The notes: a model not told the origin generated them from the sequence alone. 64,000 bases of DNA from Chlamydoabsidia padenii (GCA_025330725.1 JAIWND010000002.1:2040501-2104500), one strand, 5' to 3'; positions 1 to 11,750 are shown, counted from the stretch's first letter. Translations and numbers: made by a program.

Positions 1-145
1 TTTATCCATAGTTGATCGATGGACATCTTTGTGGAATATGCTTTGGAAGAATCCCATGTGGTAGAGGTTATATCCCAAGAGGGGGAAGTTGAAGAAAAAA
101 AAAGAAAGAAAAAAATTTCTCTTTCCTCTCCTCTTAAAGAGCGAC

Positions 146-204
<59 letters not shown>

Positions 205-1626
205 GGGTTTTTAAAATAAATCGCTCATTCAAGTGACACTTTCGATTATGGAAGAACGATCTCTGGCCAATCAAATAAAAGAATGCGGTCTCCCTTCCTC
301 CCTCTTTATGCAACCTCTTCACGCAATCGGTACGTTGGCTTCACTTGGATTATGTGTTTAAAAGAAAAGGTCCATTCGGGATTTGAAATCAGGCAGTTTG
401 TAAAATATACGAGTGGGTTCCAATCGACCAAAAAAGCCTCTTTGTTTGTAAGGTTCCCTTGATTTACATTTCTGGGTCTGCTGATACTCTCCATAATCAA
501 GTGGTGGCACATTTACAAATAAAGTTTTTGGTAAAAGAAAGAGTATATAATCGTGTCGATAACTGTACAACAGTTGATCTTTGGTGTACTATACAGCATA
601 TTCACTAGATGAATCGAGTGCTAGACGCAAGAGTACATATCACTCAATGTCTAACAGCCTAAAGAAATAACTTTTTGAATCATTTTTTTTTATTTGTTGC
701 TTGTGCTCGAACTCGGTTAGTTTGTATATTTTAGTTCAAGGATGATGAGGTTCCAGGGACCCGAAGGAGCGGGTTTTTAAAATTAGCATGAATTTCGTTT
801 CTACTCTTGTCAAGACAATAGAGTCCAACATGCATGAATATATTGCTAATTGAAAGAGTCTAATGCTTAAACATTATAGTACCAATAAAAAAGAAAAAAG
901 AAAGTATGAATGATCATGCAACTCCTCAGTCAACATCATCCTCTTACCATCATGATATGTGATTTAACGTCAATGTGATATTTTATCATAGACTAGCAGT
1001 ATGCAAAACTATGTATGACCACCTTATGTGATCCTATCGAAGTAGCATTTCAAGTTTATTATTATATCAGTCTTTGTTTATTGAATGTGACCCGCCGATC
1101 CCATAGAAAAAAAGGGTAATAGTTGAGCATGCGGGATTTGAAACCCTTTAAAGGCGGAAAATGAAAAATGATTCATGCAAAAAAGACAACTTCTCGCAAA
1201 GGGCACCAAGTAACAAGGTCAAACAACTGGGGTAAGCTAATTTGGGTGGAGGGAAAGGAAATTGGACCCCAAAGATGATGGTACTGGACGGGATTTGAAA
1301 CAGGTACAATGACTTTTTTCACTCTGTAATTCAAAGAACACAATATATCGTACCACGAAGAAAAGACCAAAACAGTTATGTAAAAGTAGTGGCACGAGAA
1401 GAAAGATTGCAAGTGATTTTATCTTTGTGATAATACAAAGCCTCGTTCAATATAAACAAGCCCACATAGGTTGACAGCCAAAATTGGTTGCAGGGTTTTT
1501 AAATTTTTCAACCCCCGATATAAAATTTTCAATCTCTTGGCTCACCTCCTTTTCTTTCCTTTCCTTTCTATTAAATTATCCACCGTCAACCTCGTTACAT
1601 CACTCAACATAGACACAAACCTGGCC
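1..1626. other. Intergenic, no supported gene
   Basis: No coding region can be supported. The stretch holds a 55-nt A run at 147-201 followed at once by GGCGGGTTTTTAAAAT, a second GCGGGTTTTTAAAATT near 770, and GCGGGATTTGAAA-type elements near 1131 and 1288. The last 150 bases, with a pyrimidine-rich tract around 1540-1570, are probably the promoter and 5' leader of the gene starting at 1627. The first ~100 bases could be the end of a gene lying outside the window, but nothing in them is recognisable. Confidence 0.5.
147..201 (+). repeat. Poly(A) tract, 55 nt
   Basis: An uninterrupted run of about 55 A, directly followed by a GC-rich GGCGGG element. It is one of the two longest homopolymers in the window. 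Exact length may vary because such tracts are prone to sequencing and assembly error. Confidence 0.9.
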
Positions 1627-2698
1627 ATGACCAAATACCAACAAGTAAGTAGATATTGTTTTACTTACAGTGGATTACAAAACACTGACAACATGGATTA
1701 GTTATCAAGCTTAGAAGATACCCCTATCATCACAAACAGCAATCTCTCTTCAACATCCCAAGGCCATATAAACGACTTAGAAGCAGCTTTTAACGAGAAC
1801 CTCCAAGAAGAAGAAGAATCTACAGAAACACAACGACTGATTCCTTCACCACCATCACCAATAGCACCGACTTTATCAACTACACCACTCCCTTATTCTA
1901 ATGGTCACTCCTCGTCTCACCCACTATCAGTATCTACTAACGATGGTGTTTTTGCAAACATGTCTGCGAAACCAGAATCTGGTAATGATAAAAAAGAAGA
2001 AATACCCCCTGTAAGTATCAAAAAGATAATAATATCCCTAACACAAAAATAGAATAAAGAAATGGGAACACTAATTGAAATTTGATTTATATGTATATAG
2101 AGTTATAATGATGCTGCTTTGGATGCGACCCCTCCTTATTGGCAAACAACAGTGATTACTCCTCCAGGCATGGGTGATATCATACTTGTAGATGGATTAC
2201 CAGTGGGATCTCTCTTTATCTTCTTTTGGAACCTATTAAGTAAGTAATATTACTATAATGACTTTTTTAACAATTAATGCTTTTTTGTTTATATACATAG
2301 TATCATCCATGTTTCAATTGATTGGGTTTATGGTAACTTATCTTTTGCATACTTCTCATGCTGGAAAGAATGGATCTCGTGCTGGTCTTGGTCTGTCCCT
2401 CATTCAATTTGGTCTTTATGTCCGTAATCGTAAGTTATATATATATATATATATATATATAAGACTAATATTATACTGTATAGGTGGATCATTAGATGAT
2501 CTCGATGATGATACTGGCAATAACGACAATCAGAATCCTAATCTGAATGCTGACGTGGTGGCTTACTTCTTGATGGTCCTTGGTTGGTTTATCATTGTCC
2601 GCTCTGTAGCTGATTATCTAAAGGCGAAACATATGGAAAAGATTATCTCCACTGATCCACTAGCGATAATAACAAGGTCTATCGATAATACTGTTTAA
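1627..2698 (+). CDS. BSD2: BSD2/NDFIP-like Rsp5 adaptor membrane protein
   Basis: Five exons fit in phase: 1627-1644, 1702-2010, 2101-2239, 2301-2429 and 2484-2698, giving 269 aa. The N-terminal ~105 residues are polar and low complexity. A PPSY motif at residues 108-111 spans the exon 2/3 junction, and PPxY motifs recruit the WW domains of NEDD4/Rsp5 ubiquitin ligases. Three hydrophobic segments follow, the first in a VDGLPVGSLFIFFWN context and the second reading SRAGLGLSLIQFGLYV, as in the Bsd2/NDFIP family. Known members act in Golgi/endosome membranes as adaptors that send metal transporters and other cargo to the vacuole. The intron after exon 4 starts with an (AT)n run. The family is clear. 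The start is less certain because exon 1 is only six codons, and an ATG inside exon 2 is an alternative. Confidence 0.85.
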
Positions 2699-3306
2699 AT
2701 TGGTGGCTATCAAACTTTGGGTTGTTTTTAATTATATAGTATTGTTATTGTTTGTTTATTATTGATGATTGATCGACTTGTTTGTAATAAAGGTCCTTTT
2801 TAACAATCATCTTTGCCTGTGTTTTACGTATAGGTCTTTTTTTTTTTGGAAAAGTAAAGGATCAATGTCGGAGTTTCGCTTCTATAAACGACTTGTCCCT
2901 CATAATGCTTACCCCTTCTTATGACGATAGCAATAAGATCAGATTCATACTTTGGTGTACTTTATGCAAATGGGAAAAGTGGGGTGAAATTTTAAATCCC
3001 GATAGTATCCACCTCCATTACACCAATCATTCTCCTCCCCACAAATTATTAAACCAGAAGCATCCATGTTACAGTTCAGATGGTTTCCTGGGAAAGTTTA
3101 AACATGTTAAAGTATTGTTCTTCCCAGTATAGGATATTTCAAAGTCAGAGTATGTGTGTGGATTGTATTTCTTCCCAGATCTCTGTGACCCGAAGAAAAA
3201 TCCCGCGCGCAATCTGATTGGATGATTTTTTTTTTATAGACCCCCCCCCCAGATTTTTTTTTTTTTACTTTTTTTATACTTCAACTTCTCTTTTACTTTT
3301 TAAACA
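2699..3306. other. Intergenic between BSD2 and the next gene
   Basis: No supported gene. Poly(A) signal-like AATAAA variants lie just after the upstream gene. TTTTAAATCCCG at about 2990 and AAATCCCGCGCGC at 3198 (105 bp before the next ATG) match the recurrent element. A run of ten C at 3241-3250 and T-rich DNA precede the next gene. Confidence 0.6.
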
Positions 3307-4622
3307 ATGGCTGATACTAAAGAACGTGCGCAACAAGCAATCGACAACATTAATAACCTAACTCATGCTGTGGCTGGTCTCAAACATGTGGAAGAAGTTT
3401 ACTTTACGAATCGCCTTACTATCCAAAAGATGAAGATTGAAAAAGAACCCTCTGATGTCGCCTTCCATGAAGCCGAAACTAAACTGTAGGTATTCCCCTC
3501 CCCTCCCCTCTCGTCTCACACTTGAAACAACTTTACTAACTAGCTGTATTTTATTATTTACTATATAAATAGTGGTGTATGGCAATCAGAAGCCAAGAAT
3601 ATGGAAAGCTGGTCCTTACAATGGTTTATCTTGAAGATCACCGTAAGTTAAACAGAAAAGAAATACAGTCTGGGAACTAACACACTTCATTTAGTGTGGT
3701 CTGGAAGAAGAAAAGAAAAGGGCTGTCAAGGGTATTGAAAAGGCAACGCAATTGGTGAAGGAAACTCGGGCAAATCTTGATATTATGGAATCAAAGCTAA
3801 AAGACGTGGAAGAATCCAATGAAAAGAAACAGGTGGACTACAGATCTTTGGCCAAGTACAGAGAAGATCTTACAACCTTATTGGACGATGTAAATACCAA
3901 AATAGCAAGTAATTTTCTACTGAACTAACATTTTGTTGTTGTTATTGTTGTGTATTAGGTATTGCAATCTGAACATTTCCAGTCTGAAAAAGAACTCTTA
4001 ACACAAGTGCGTGATATCGAATTGTCACTGGAAAAGGTAAAAAGCCAAAAAAAAAAGGGGGGGGTGAGGGAACATAGCAAGCATATAATTAACATATTGT
4101 ATGGTATGATTAGGTCGTCGACGATGATGAAAAGGTCAAAAAGGTGCGGGAACTGATCAAAGTCAGTGACATGTCTTTATTGGAAGCCATTCTCGATATG
4201 CGTCAATCAAACAAAGAAAGCCAAGTCGGTAAAGGCCAGGTGTATTTCCCTGAAGTGGCTTTTGAATCATTGAAAGAAGCTCGTGAACTTTATCCGGATC
4301 TTCCTGCCATTGAAGCACCTCAAGAGTAAGTAATCTCTATTATCAATGACTTGACGTACTAATTTTTTTTTTTTTTTTTGATTACTTCCCCTCATTTTGT
4401 AGTTATAAAAATGAAGCTGATGACACAGGTGCCTACTACTCTCCAATGCAAAGATATCTCTGGGATGTGCGAAAACGTTTATCAAGCTTGGTGGATTGGT
4501 GTGATAACAAGGTATTGGAACTGATGGAACATGAATCTCGTCAATACATTGCTTTGGGCGAAAAGGTTGATGAATGGAATTTGGAACGAAGACGTTTGAT
4601 CTTGGAAAACATTTTACAATAG
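3307..4622 (+). CDS. Unrecognised 317-aa coiled-coil protein
   Basis: Six exons join in phase: 3307-3485, 3573-3642, 3695-3889, 3959-4036, 4114-4325 and 4403-4622, giving 317 aa. Residues ~85-200 are charged and heptad-rich (for example KRAVKGIEKATQLVKETRAN), typical of a coiled coil. The C-terminal third is more globular, with aromatic clusters such as YYSPMQRYLWDVRKRLSSLV. There is no signal peptide or membrane segment, and the start has no competing upstream ATG. I do not recognise the family. Clean splice phases across five introns and an unbroken frame argue for a real expressed gene. A structural or adaptor role is only a guess from the coiled coil. Confidence 0.75.
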
Positions 4623-5058
4623 TCCCATATATACTTCTCTCTCTCTCTCTTATATGCTATCATTTAATTTATTTAATTGTCTTCTTTTAAAGCCGGTAGA
4701 CTTTTTTAATCAACCTAATAAACAATCAATAAAACCATGATCCTTCTGATTACATTACTTGCAATGATCTATACGATGTGGGGGTGTACATAATAACTCT
4801 TCCTGGGAAGATACTCTGATTACAACACGTTGTGTCACGAGAGAAACAAAGTTTGATTCTTTGGGCTCTCTTTGCTTAGGTAACACTGGAGTAATGAGTC
4901 CAAAAGTCTTGTATTCTCCTACAAATTTCTCCCTTCTCAACAATAAATAAAACTATGACAGATCTTACGGAGACTCTCTTGTCGATATGACAAAGGGGCG
5001 ACTACTATCGTAAAAAGATATTGTAGAGTGGTAAATGATGGTCGATCAAAATATTTAA

Positions 5059-5652
5059 ATGCCGCCCAGGGCCTTAAATGCGGGGTTTCCCTTGTTTTTC
5101 TCTTTCTCTTTTTCTCCTTTGAATGATACAACAGAAACAATACGACAAACACAAGCACCGATCAACCTAGTCTCTTTCACAATAGTCAGAGTAATGGAGA
5201 AGGCTAAATCTACATTAACCAAGCAAACAGATACATTAGACAACAAAGACAGCGAAATTGACCTAACTGGATCCACCTTGACTGCTCCTACAATGAAGAA
5301 AGTAAGAAAAGGAAGATATAGAATACCAAGTGAAGTGGGTATACTTACAAAATTCATGTTTATTGGATGGAATAGATATTTAGGACTTTGGACAAACAAC
5401 TCTAACAATTATGAAAGAAAAAAAAAAGCTATGCCCGGATCAACACACTGTCATCAACAAACTATTAATCAGTAGCACTTATCAGGAAATCGTCATGATA
5501 CTCAGTCAACTTCCATTGGAATGAATAATCTTACATGGCACTTGTATCTTGATCTTGGGGAGGGGAAACAGAAAAACAGCAATTACAAGGTGATCGACTA
5601 ACTGAAGAAATAGGTGACATGATGTTGTTATTACAATATCAATTCTCTTAAG
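5059..5652 (+). pseudogene. Possible decayed gene, family unknown
   Basis: A 138-codon open frame (5059-5475) with an internal ATG at 5193 has protein-like composition (MEKAKSTLTKQTDTLDNKDSE). It then meets an A10 run and a stop. Further coding-like segments follow in other frames, for example one reading QEIVMILSQLPLE near 5483-5522 and one reading GDRLTEEIGDMMLLLQYQFS before a TAA near 5650. The amphipathic helical pieces loosely recall a SNARE or tether stalk, perhaps USE1-like, but this is weak. Frame changes without convincing splice sites suggest a broken gene. It could also be a multi-exon small gene that I failed to join, or chance. Confidence 0.25.
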
Positions 5653-5854
5653 CTTTGATCAAACGGTGTCGTTAGACTTGACAATTGGCTTTTTTAGAAT
5701 AGAAAATACTTGATATCCCAACTTTTTTTTTTTTTTTATGTCTTCTTATAAATAAAACTCACTTTTTTAAAACTATCTTGAACTATTTGCATTAACCAAA
5801 CATTTTTATTATTTGAAGTAGATACTACTCTCTACTTCATTTGGCATTTCGATA

Positions 5855-5868
5855 GGCGGGATTTGAAA
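5855..5868 (+). promoter_or_regulatory. GGCGGGATTTGAAA element upstream of RAD5
   Basis: A perfect copy of the recurrent bipartite element (GC-rich half GGCGGG, AT half ATTTGAAA), 90 bp upstream of the RAD5 ATG. Its role is inferred from its repeated position near gene starts in this window; no factor is known to me. Confidence 0.4.
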
Positions 5869-5957
5869 ACCCAAGAAATAAATCCAAACGCGGCACGATG
5901 TGGTATCTTTCTTCTCTCTTTTTTTATATATACATTTATACAATCTACTTTATAGAA

Positions 5958-8900
5958 ATGAATGAAAGTGCAAGGAAACGCAACTATGACGACCTTTCAG
6001 GAAGTTCAAGCAACACATTATATAACGTGGACAAATTGGCGTCTCTACGATCTGTCCTGGGCAATGACATTGAAGACAGTCGACTACAACAATTACTAGC
6101 TCAAAACGGCAATGATCTCGAACTTGCAGCAAATGCTTACTTCAACAATCCACAACCTACTTCCTCCTCCTCCTCACGAATAGAGTTAATGGATATGGAT
6201 CTGACACCAAGTCCTGTCTCTTATTTTGATGGAAAACAAAAGGCCAAACAGCACCCTATCCCTCCAACCCCACGATCCTCTTCTTCGAAACCTAAACCAA
6301 AGCATCGTTTCTATATAGGTGATACAGTAGTAACAGGTAAATGAAAAAAAAAAAAAGGACAAGTATATATCTGGTGGGTTTGATTACTTACTTTTGTTTT
6401 ACCCTTAGGTTGGGCAACTTTTACTGGGTCCTGTCCTCTTCAGGCAGGTGACAAGGTGGTTATCGAACGCAACAAACCTGTCAACGCAACCAAGTCCAAC
6501 AAACGCAATCGAACTCAAATTAACCACAACAATAGCAGTAACAACAATACCATTGTCCGTTTCGCAACATTGTCTGGAAATGAAGTAGGCCGTTTTCCTC
6601 GTAACACTGCCAAGTTTGTGTCTACCTTGATTGACCTAGATCTTTGTGATTTCGAAGCCACTGTTGTCTGGTGCGACTCTATCTTGAAAACTGGCGACGA
6701 TATATTGCTCCACATGAACTGCTACCTAAAACGATCTGCCTTTAATACAACAAAAACAATAGCAGCATCCATCTTTAAAGTACCCTCTGCTCTCAACAAT
6801 GACAAGAAATCACCACGATCGAATCAACCTCTCGCAACCGAAGATAACGAAACAATCAAACGGGATCGGTCTTTGGCATTACTATCTCTCATTCGAACTC
6901 TTGGTCTACGTCCTACACGATCTGCCGTACAACGTGCCAATACTGAAAAAACCAACTCGGACACCGACAATGACATATTCGAACAGATCTCTCACTCTAT
7001 TATGACCACTACCACCGAAATAGCAGACTCCAAGGCAACTACTGCGGGTGAAGACGAAAACAACAATGACGAGGACGATGGTGAAAAGGATGTGACCGAC
7101 GGACAACTGGATAATATCTATGAAAAAGCTCAAGTCTTTGATTCCCAAATCACACCAATGAAACAACCTGATACTTTGGCATTAAACTTGAAACCATATC
7201 AACAACGGGTAAGAATTTGAAATAAATGTATGGGTACTGACCATCTCTTTCTCTCTTTGTAGGCATTGGCATGGATGGTGGCAAAAGAAACTATTGAACA
7301 CGAAGAAAATGGTGTGGATGTCCGATCGATGCATCCTCTATGGGAAGAATACAAGTTTCCGACAGACCCCCACAACACTTGCACTGACACTGACTTGACA
7401 AACTTTTACTTTAACCCGTATAATGGTAAGAGGAAAAGGGGGGTGGAAGTAGGATGGGCTAACTTTGATTCTTTGATTATCTCGGTTATGATTAGGTGAA
7501 CTTGATCTGGTTTTCCCAGAAACTAACACGCAAGAACGTGGTGGCATCCTGGCTGATGGTAAGAATTCTAAATAAAAGATCAGAACGTGGATTGACATTA
7601 TGATACTGACTGATGATTTTATTGCTATAATAGAAATGGGACTTGGAAAAACAATAGAAATGCTCAGTTTGATCCACACTAATCGATTCGCTCGGGGTGA
7701 AATGTCCTTGGCGGAACCAAACAGCTCTCCAACTACATTGATTGTGTGCCCTATGGCCTTGCTCGCCCAATGGCGTGATGAAATCACTCGTGGAAGTCTG
7801 CCGGATACAATGACGGTGGAGGTATACTATAACAACTCAAAATCTCAAGATATTCAACCAAAGTTTTGCTCTGAATCTGCTCCTGATGTATTGGTCACAA
7901 CCTATGGTACTATTCTGGCTGAAATGAACCGACTAGAAGAAAAAGGCCGTAAATCCAAGTTTACCTTGTTTGATGTGGACTTTTGGCGGGTGGTATTGGA
8001 CGAAGCTCATCATATCAAGAATAGACGAAGCAAAACGGCAAAGGCTTGTCATCTGCTCCAATCAAAACGACGATGGGCACTCAGTGGTACTCCTATTCAG
8101 GTAAAGGGCGTGTGTAGGCATAATGGTCTGATCCATAATGCTCATCTTTTATCCCACTCTACTAGAACAAAATGGAAGACTTATTCTCTTTGGTCCGATT
8201 CTTGAAATGTGAACCATGGCAAGTTGAACATGTCTATTCATATATGTCTTTACTTATATATATACATCTATACTTTTATCACCATATATAGGGGGAACTA
8301 CACATTCTGGCGAACATTCATCACAATCCCATTCGAAAAGAAGGATCCAAGAGCTATATCAACAGTGAAATCGGTATTGGAACCTCTCGTGTTACGGCGA
8401 ACCAAGAACATGCGCGACAAAAATGGTGATCCAATGGTGCCTCTGCCATCAAAAGAAATCAACATTGAATATTTGGACTTTTCTGGACCTGAACAAGATA
8501 TTTACGATTCCTTATTTACTGATTCAAAAACCAAGTTCTCTCACTTTTGCTCTGCTGGTACAAGTCTCCGAAACTATGCATCCATCTTCCAACTACTCTC
8601 TCGACTCCGACAAGCTACCTGCCACCCTTACTTGGCGTTGGGTGCATCAAAACGTAACGGGTCTGGTAAATCTGCAGATGGTGACGATGATACAGCATTA
8701 CATGAAGACATCTTGACTGACGATGGTGGCCGGATTTCTATCGAAGCACTGATTGAAAAATATCAAGACTCAACTATGGCCAGCTTGACTTTGGATGACG
8801 GGTCATCGAAAAGCAACTTGGACGCAATGGAGGTGGATGGTGATACAACAAACGATCAATCTTATGGTGCATCTATATTACAGAAACTGTTGGAACAACA

Positions 8901-10017
8901 ACGTGGGGACTCGTCAGAATCGTCTAATGGATCTATACCTGATGAATGTCCTATTTGTTTTGAAGCTGTGGACTCTGTTATTATGTTACCTTGTATGCAT
9001 ATGGGCTGTCGACCTTGTATCATGGAATACTTACAGGTAAATGCAAATGAATATAAAATCGGCATCATTTTTTAACTTTTTTTTTTTTTTTTTACTACTA
9101 ATCGATAGAAAAAGGAAAACCAGAATCTTCCCGGTGATTGTCCTATCTGTCGCCATGGTCCCATTGTAGAAAAAGATCTTCTCGAAATTATGCAACAGAA
9201 CGGCTCCACTACGAAATCCAATACAATGCTTGATGTGCGGAGGGCTGTTGGTGGTTACAAATCATCGACAAAGATTGATGCTCTGATTCGACACTTGAAA
9301 CAGTATATTGCGGATGGTCGGCGTACAGTAGTCTTTTCCCAGTACACAGGTTTTCTAGACATGATCCAGGTGGCATTAAATTTACATGACATTGATTTTG
9401 TCAGATTCGATGGCACCCTGTCGCAAGCCCAACGGGAAAAGGTGTTGGCCAAATTCAGCCCAAAGGATGATCAAAAATCTCCAATGGTTATGTTAATAAG
9501 TCTGCGGTCAGGTGGTGTTGGTCTAAACCTTACTTGTGCTAGTCGGGCTATAATGATGGTAAGGTTACTGTGATATCTATTATTGGTGCTTATTAACTTT
9601 CTTCCTCTTATAAATGTATATATAGGATCCTTGGTGGAACTTTGCTGTAGAAGCACAGGCAATTGATCGTATACATCGTTTGGGTCAAGTAGACAATGTA
9701 AATGCTAACATCCTTCATATGATCATCCTTTTTACTTACCACCGATCTTGATTTTTAATAGGTTGTTGTTACACGATTTATCATAAAGGGGACGGTGGAG
9801 GAACAAATACTGGATATTCAAAACAGAAAACACGTAAGCAATTAAAAAAAAAAAAAAAACCTTTGTCGTTTTGTTATAATCATCATTATATATACTAACT
9901 CTCTTTTTTCATTAGGAAATGATGAACGAACTATACATGTCTAAAGATGAACAAAAGGCTCGACACATGCAGGATCTCCAGCGTATCTTTGGCTTGGGTG
10001 CCGGTGGCTTACATTAG
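5958..10017 (+). CDS. RAD5: DNA repair helicase/E3 ligase RAD5
   Basis: Eleven exons: 5958-6336, 6409-7208, 7263-7425, 7496-7558, 7634-8100, 8166-8218, 8292-9036, 9109-9558, 9626-9697, 9762-9833 and 9916-10017, giving 1,121 aa. Domain order is a UBA-like helix bundle (~25-70), a HIRAN domain (~118-260, starting [12 protein letters not shown]), a split Snf2 ATPase with P-loop GLGKT (~470) and DEAH (~590), a C3HC4 RING inserted in the helicase (CPICFEAV to CPICRHG, ~860-915), and the helicase C lobe (VVFSQYTGF, ~964; [11 protein letters not shown]). This order is specific to Rad5/HLTF. Rad5 polyubiquitinates PCNA with Ubc13-Mms2 and remodels stalled forks for error-free damage tolerance. Intron 6 starts with GC rather than GT (8219-8220), forced by the conserved CEPWGNYTFW frame. 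Start 5958 is preferred over an in-frame ATG at 5898, whose extra residues are hydrophobic and leader-like. Confidence 0.95.
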
Positions 10018-10831
10018 TTATATTTATTGCTACTTATTTAGTTGTTTGATTAATAAAAATCCATTATGCACATACACTTTGTTTTAAACTCATCGATCTT
10101 ACATCATTTTGCCAAGTATACTTGGGTAATGCATTTGTTTGTTTAATTAATTAAAAGAACAAGGAAAATGTTGTGTCGCATTGCAGAGGATACTGGAGAA
10201 TCCCACCAGCATTGTCAATAACAACTCACTCTATTTTCCCTAACAAGTAAAGATCTCTTTGGACTTTGACACTTTATTTGTGAGTAAAAGATATCTGCAT
10301 GAATTTTGTTTAGTTCAAATCCCGCCGGGCTGGCAAGGAGTAATTTTGAAGTAATTATGCAGGATTTTAAAATAAATATGGCTTCTAACATACAATACAT
10401 AAAACTTTTCTTCATCTATTACCATGTTAGAACAATCCATCAGTAAATAAGGCCGGCATCCTTGAATAATTAAGTGAAACTTGTCTTATTGTCCTTTGGG
10501 TTCCTCAAATTGAATGGTGTTTCTGGCGGGAAAAAAACATTTGCGCATTGATACGACCCTATACAACAAAACTTCGACACTCGCCAAATCCCCCCCCCAA
10601 TGCGAAGTTTTTAGAATGGTTCGGCAACCACGATGGGACTCCTTGTATCAACAATAAACAAAACAAGAACGACGGTGATTGTGGTGTCGATGAAAAAGAC
10701 GGTGCGCCCAGTGGGGCATCGTTATTTTTGTTGTACAGAACAGTATGTATAGCAAACCCCCGTATATGATATGTAATAGGTGGTACAATCAGCTTGGAAA
10801 ATTGTTTCCCCTTGATTTCCTACCAAGATTT

Positions 10832-10989
10832 GGTAAGAGTATTACTCGCTCCATTGTCCACGGATGCTAATGATTAAAGTGGCGATGTGGACACTATAGC
10901 CTATTTCCAACAAAGTTTACATAATGATTAATGTAGCAAGGCCCTTGTGTCGGTCAGTTCAGACTTGCAATGACTTTTACCTGTCCTTT

Positions 10990-11024
<35 letters not shown>

Positions 11025-11702
11025 AAGTCTGGTTCCTTTTCGTACTTTTTCAAATCCCGCCTGCCTCTACTAAGATTTGGAAAGGCTCTACTGCCTTAAT
11101 GGACAAGTGATGCTAATGATTAAAGTGGCGATGTGGACATTATAGCCTATTTCCAACAAGCTTTACATAATGGCCAATATACCAAGTCCACTTTATGGAG
11201 CAGTATAGCCTCAAGATTGTTTTACCCTGACTTGTAAAAAAAAGTTGTAGAATGAAAATTGACACAAAAGACAAAACTTGATTCAAAACCCGCTTACTCT
11301 CGCCTTGAATCTTGAGAGTGCTCTACTAGCTTAATGAACAAGCGGTGCTAATGACAAAAGTAACCATGTGCATTCCTTAGCCTATTTCCAACAAACCTTA
11401 CATAATGGTCAATATACCAAGTCCACTGTATGGAGCAGTATAGCCTCAAGATTGTTTTAACCCGACTTTTGTGAAAAAAAGTTGCAGAATGAAAATTGAC
11501 ACAAGACCAAACTTATTTGAAAACCCGCTTACCCTCGCCTGGAATCTTAAGAGAGTTTTACTGCCTTAATGAACAAGTGATGCTAATGACAAAAGTAACC
11601 ATGTGCATTCCTTAGCCTATTTCCAACAAACTTTACATAATGGCCAATATACCAAGTCCACTGTATGGAGCAGTATAGCCTCAAGATTGTTTTACCCTGA
11701 CT

Positions 11703-11746
<44 letters not shown>
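10832..11746 (+). repeat. Degenerate tandem repeat, ~4 units of ~235 bp
   Basis: Four related units run head to tail: about 10832-11066, 11067-11297, 11298-11539 and 11540-11746. The shared anchor TGCTAATGA occurs at about 10865, 11111, 11346 and 11581, a spacing of 246, 235 and 235 bp. Other shared blocks are TAGCCTATTTCCAACAA, CTTTACATAATG, and in units 2-4 CCAAGTCCACT and ATAGCCTCAAGATTGTTTTA. Units 3 and 4 are most alike. Each unit ends near a TTCAAA(T/A)CCCGC-like element, and an A tract sits at the same relative place: ~8 A in units 2 and 3, but 31 and 38 A in units 1 and 4. No coding potential is seen. Confidence 0.85.
11709..11746 (+). repeat. Poly(A) tract, 38 nt
   Basis: An uninterrupted A run closing the fourth tandem unit. 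The matching place in units 2 and 3 has only about 8 A, so this looks like a homopolymer expansion within one repeat copy. Confidence 0.9.

Positions 11747-11750
<4 letters not shown>

Larger units (their letters stand above)
4623..5957. other. Intergenic with a possible decayed gene
   Basis: Just after 4622 comes a short CT-rich tract (TCTCTCTCTC, near 4640). The middle part, about 5059-5650, holds a degraded coding-like stretch described separately. A T run lies at about 5715-5735, and GGCGGGATTTGAAA at 5855-5868 stands 90 bp upstream of the RAD5 start codon. Confidence 0.55.

Noticed and set aside
134..322. Minus-strand open frame full of Phe over the T complement of the A run
   Set aside because: The frame exists only because a homopolymer carries no stop. 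The same holds for Lys/Phe-run frames near 18141, 34502, 40490, 46700, 57100 and 57320.
5898..5957. Upstream in-frame ATG for RAD5
   Set aside because: The extra residues are Phe/Ile/Tyr-rich from a T-rich leader and unlike RAD5 N-termini; a nuclear protein does not need such a leader.
10548..10769. 73-codon plus-strand frame
   Set aside because: It lacks an ATG at its head, crosses a C run and has no recognisable motif or splice context.
10832..11746. CRISPR-like array
   Set aside because: Units are ~235 bp, degenerate and without short identical repeats or unique spacers; the genome is eukaryotic.
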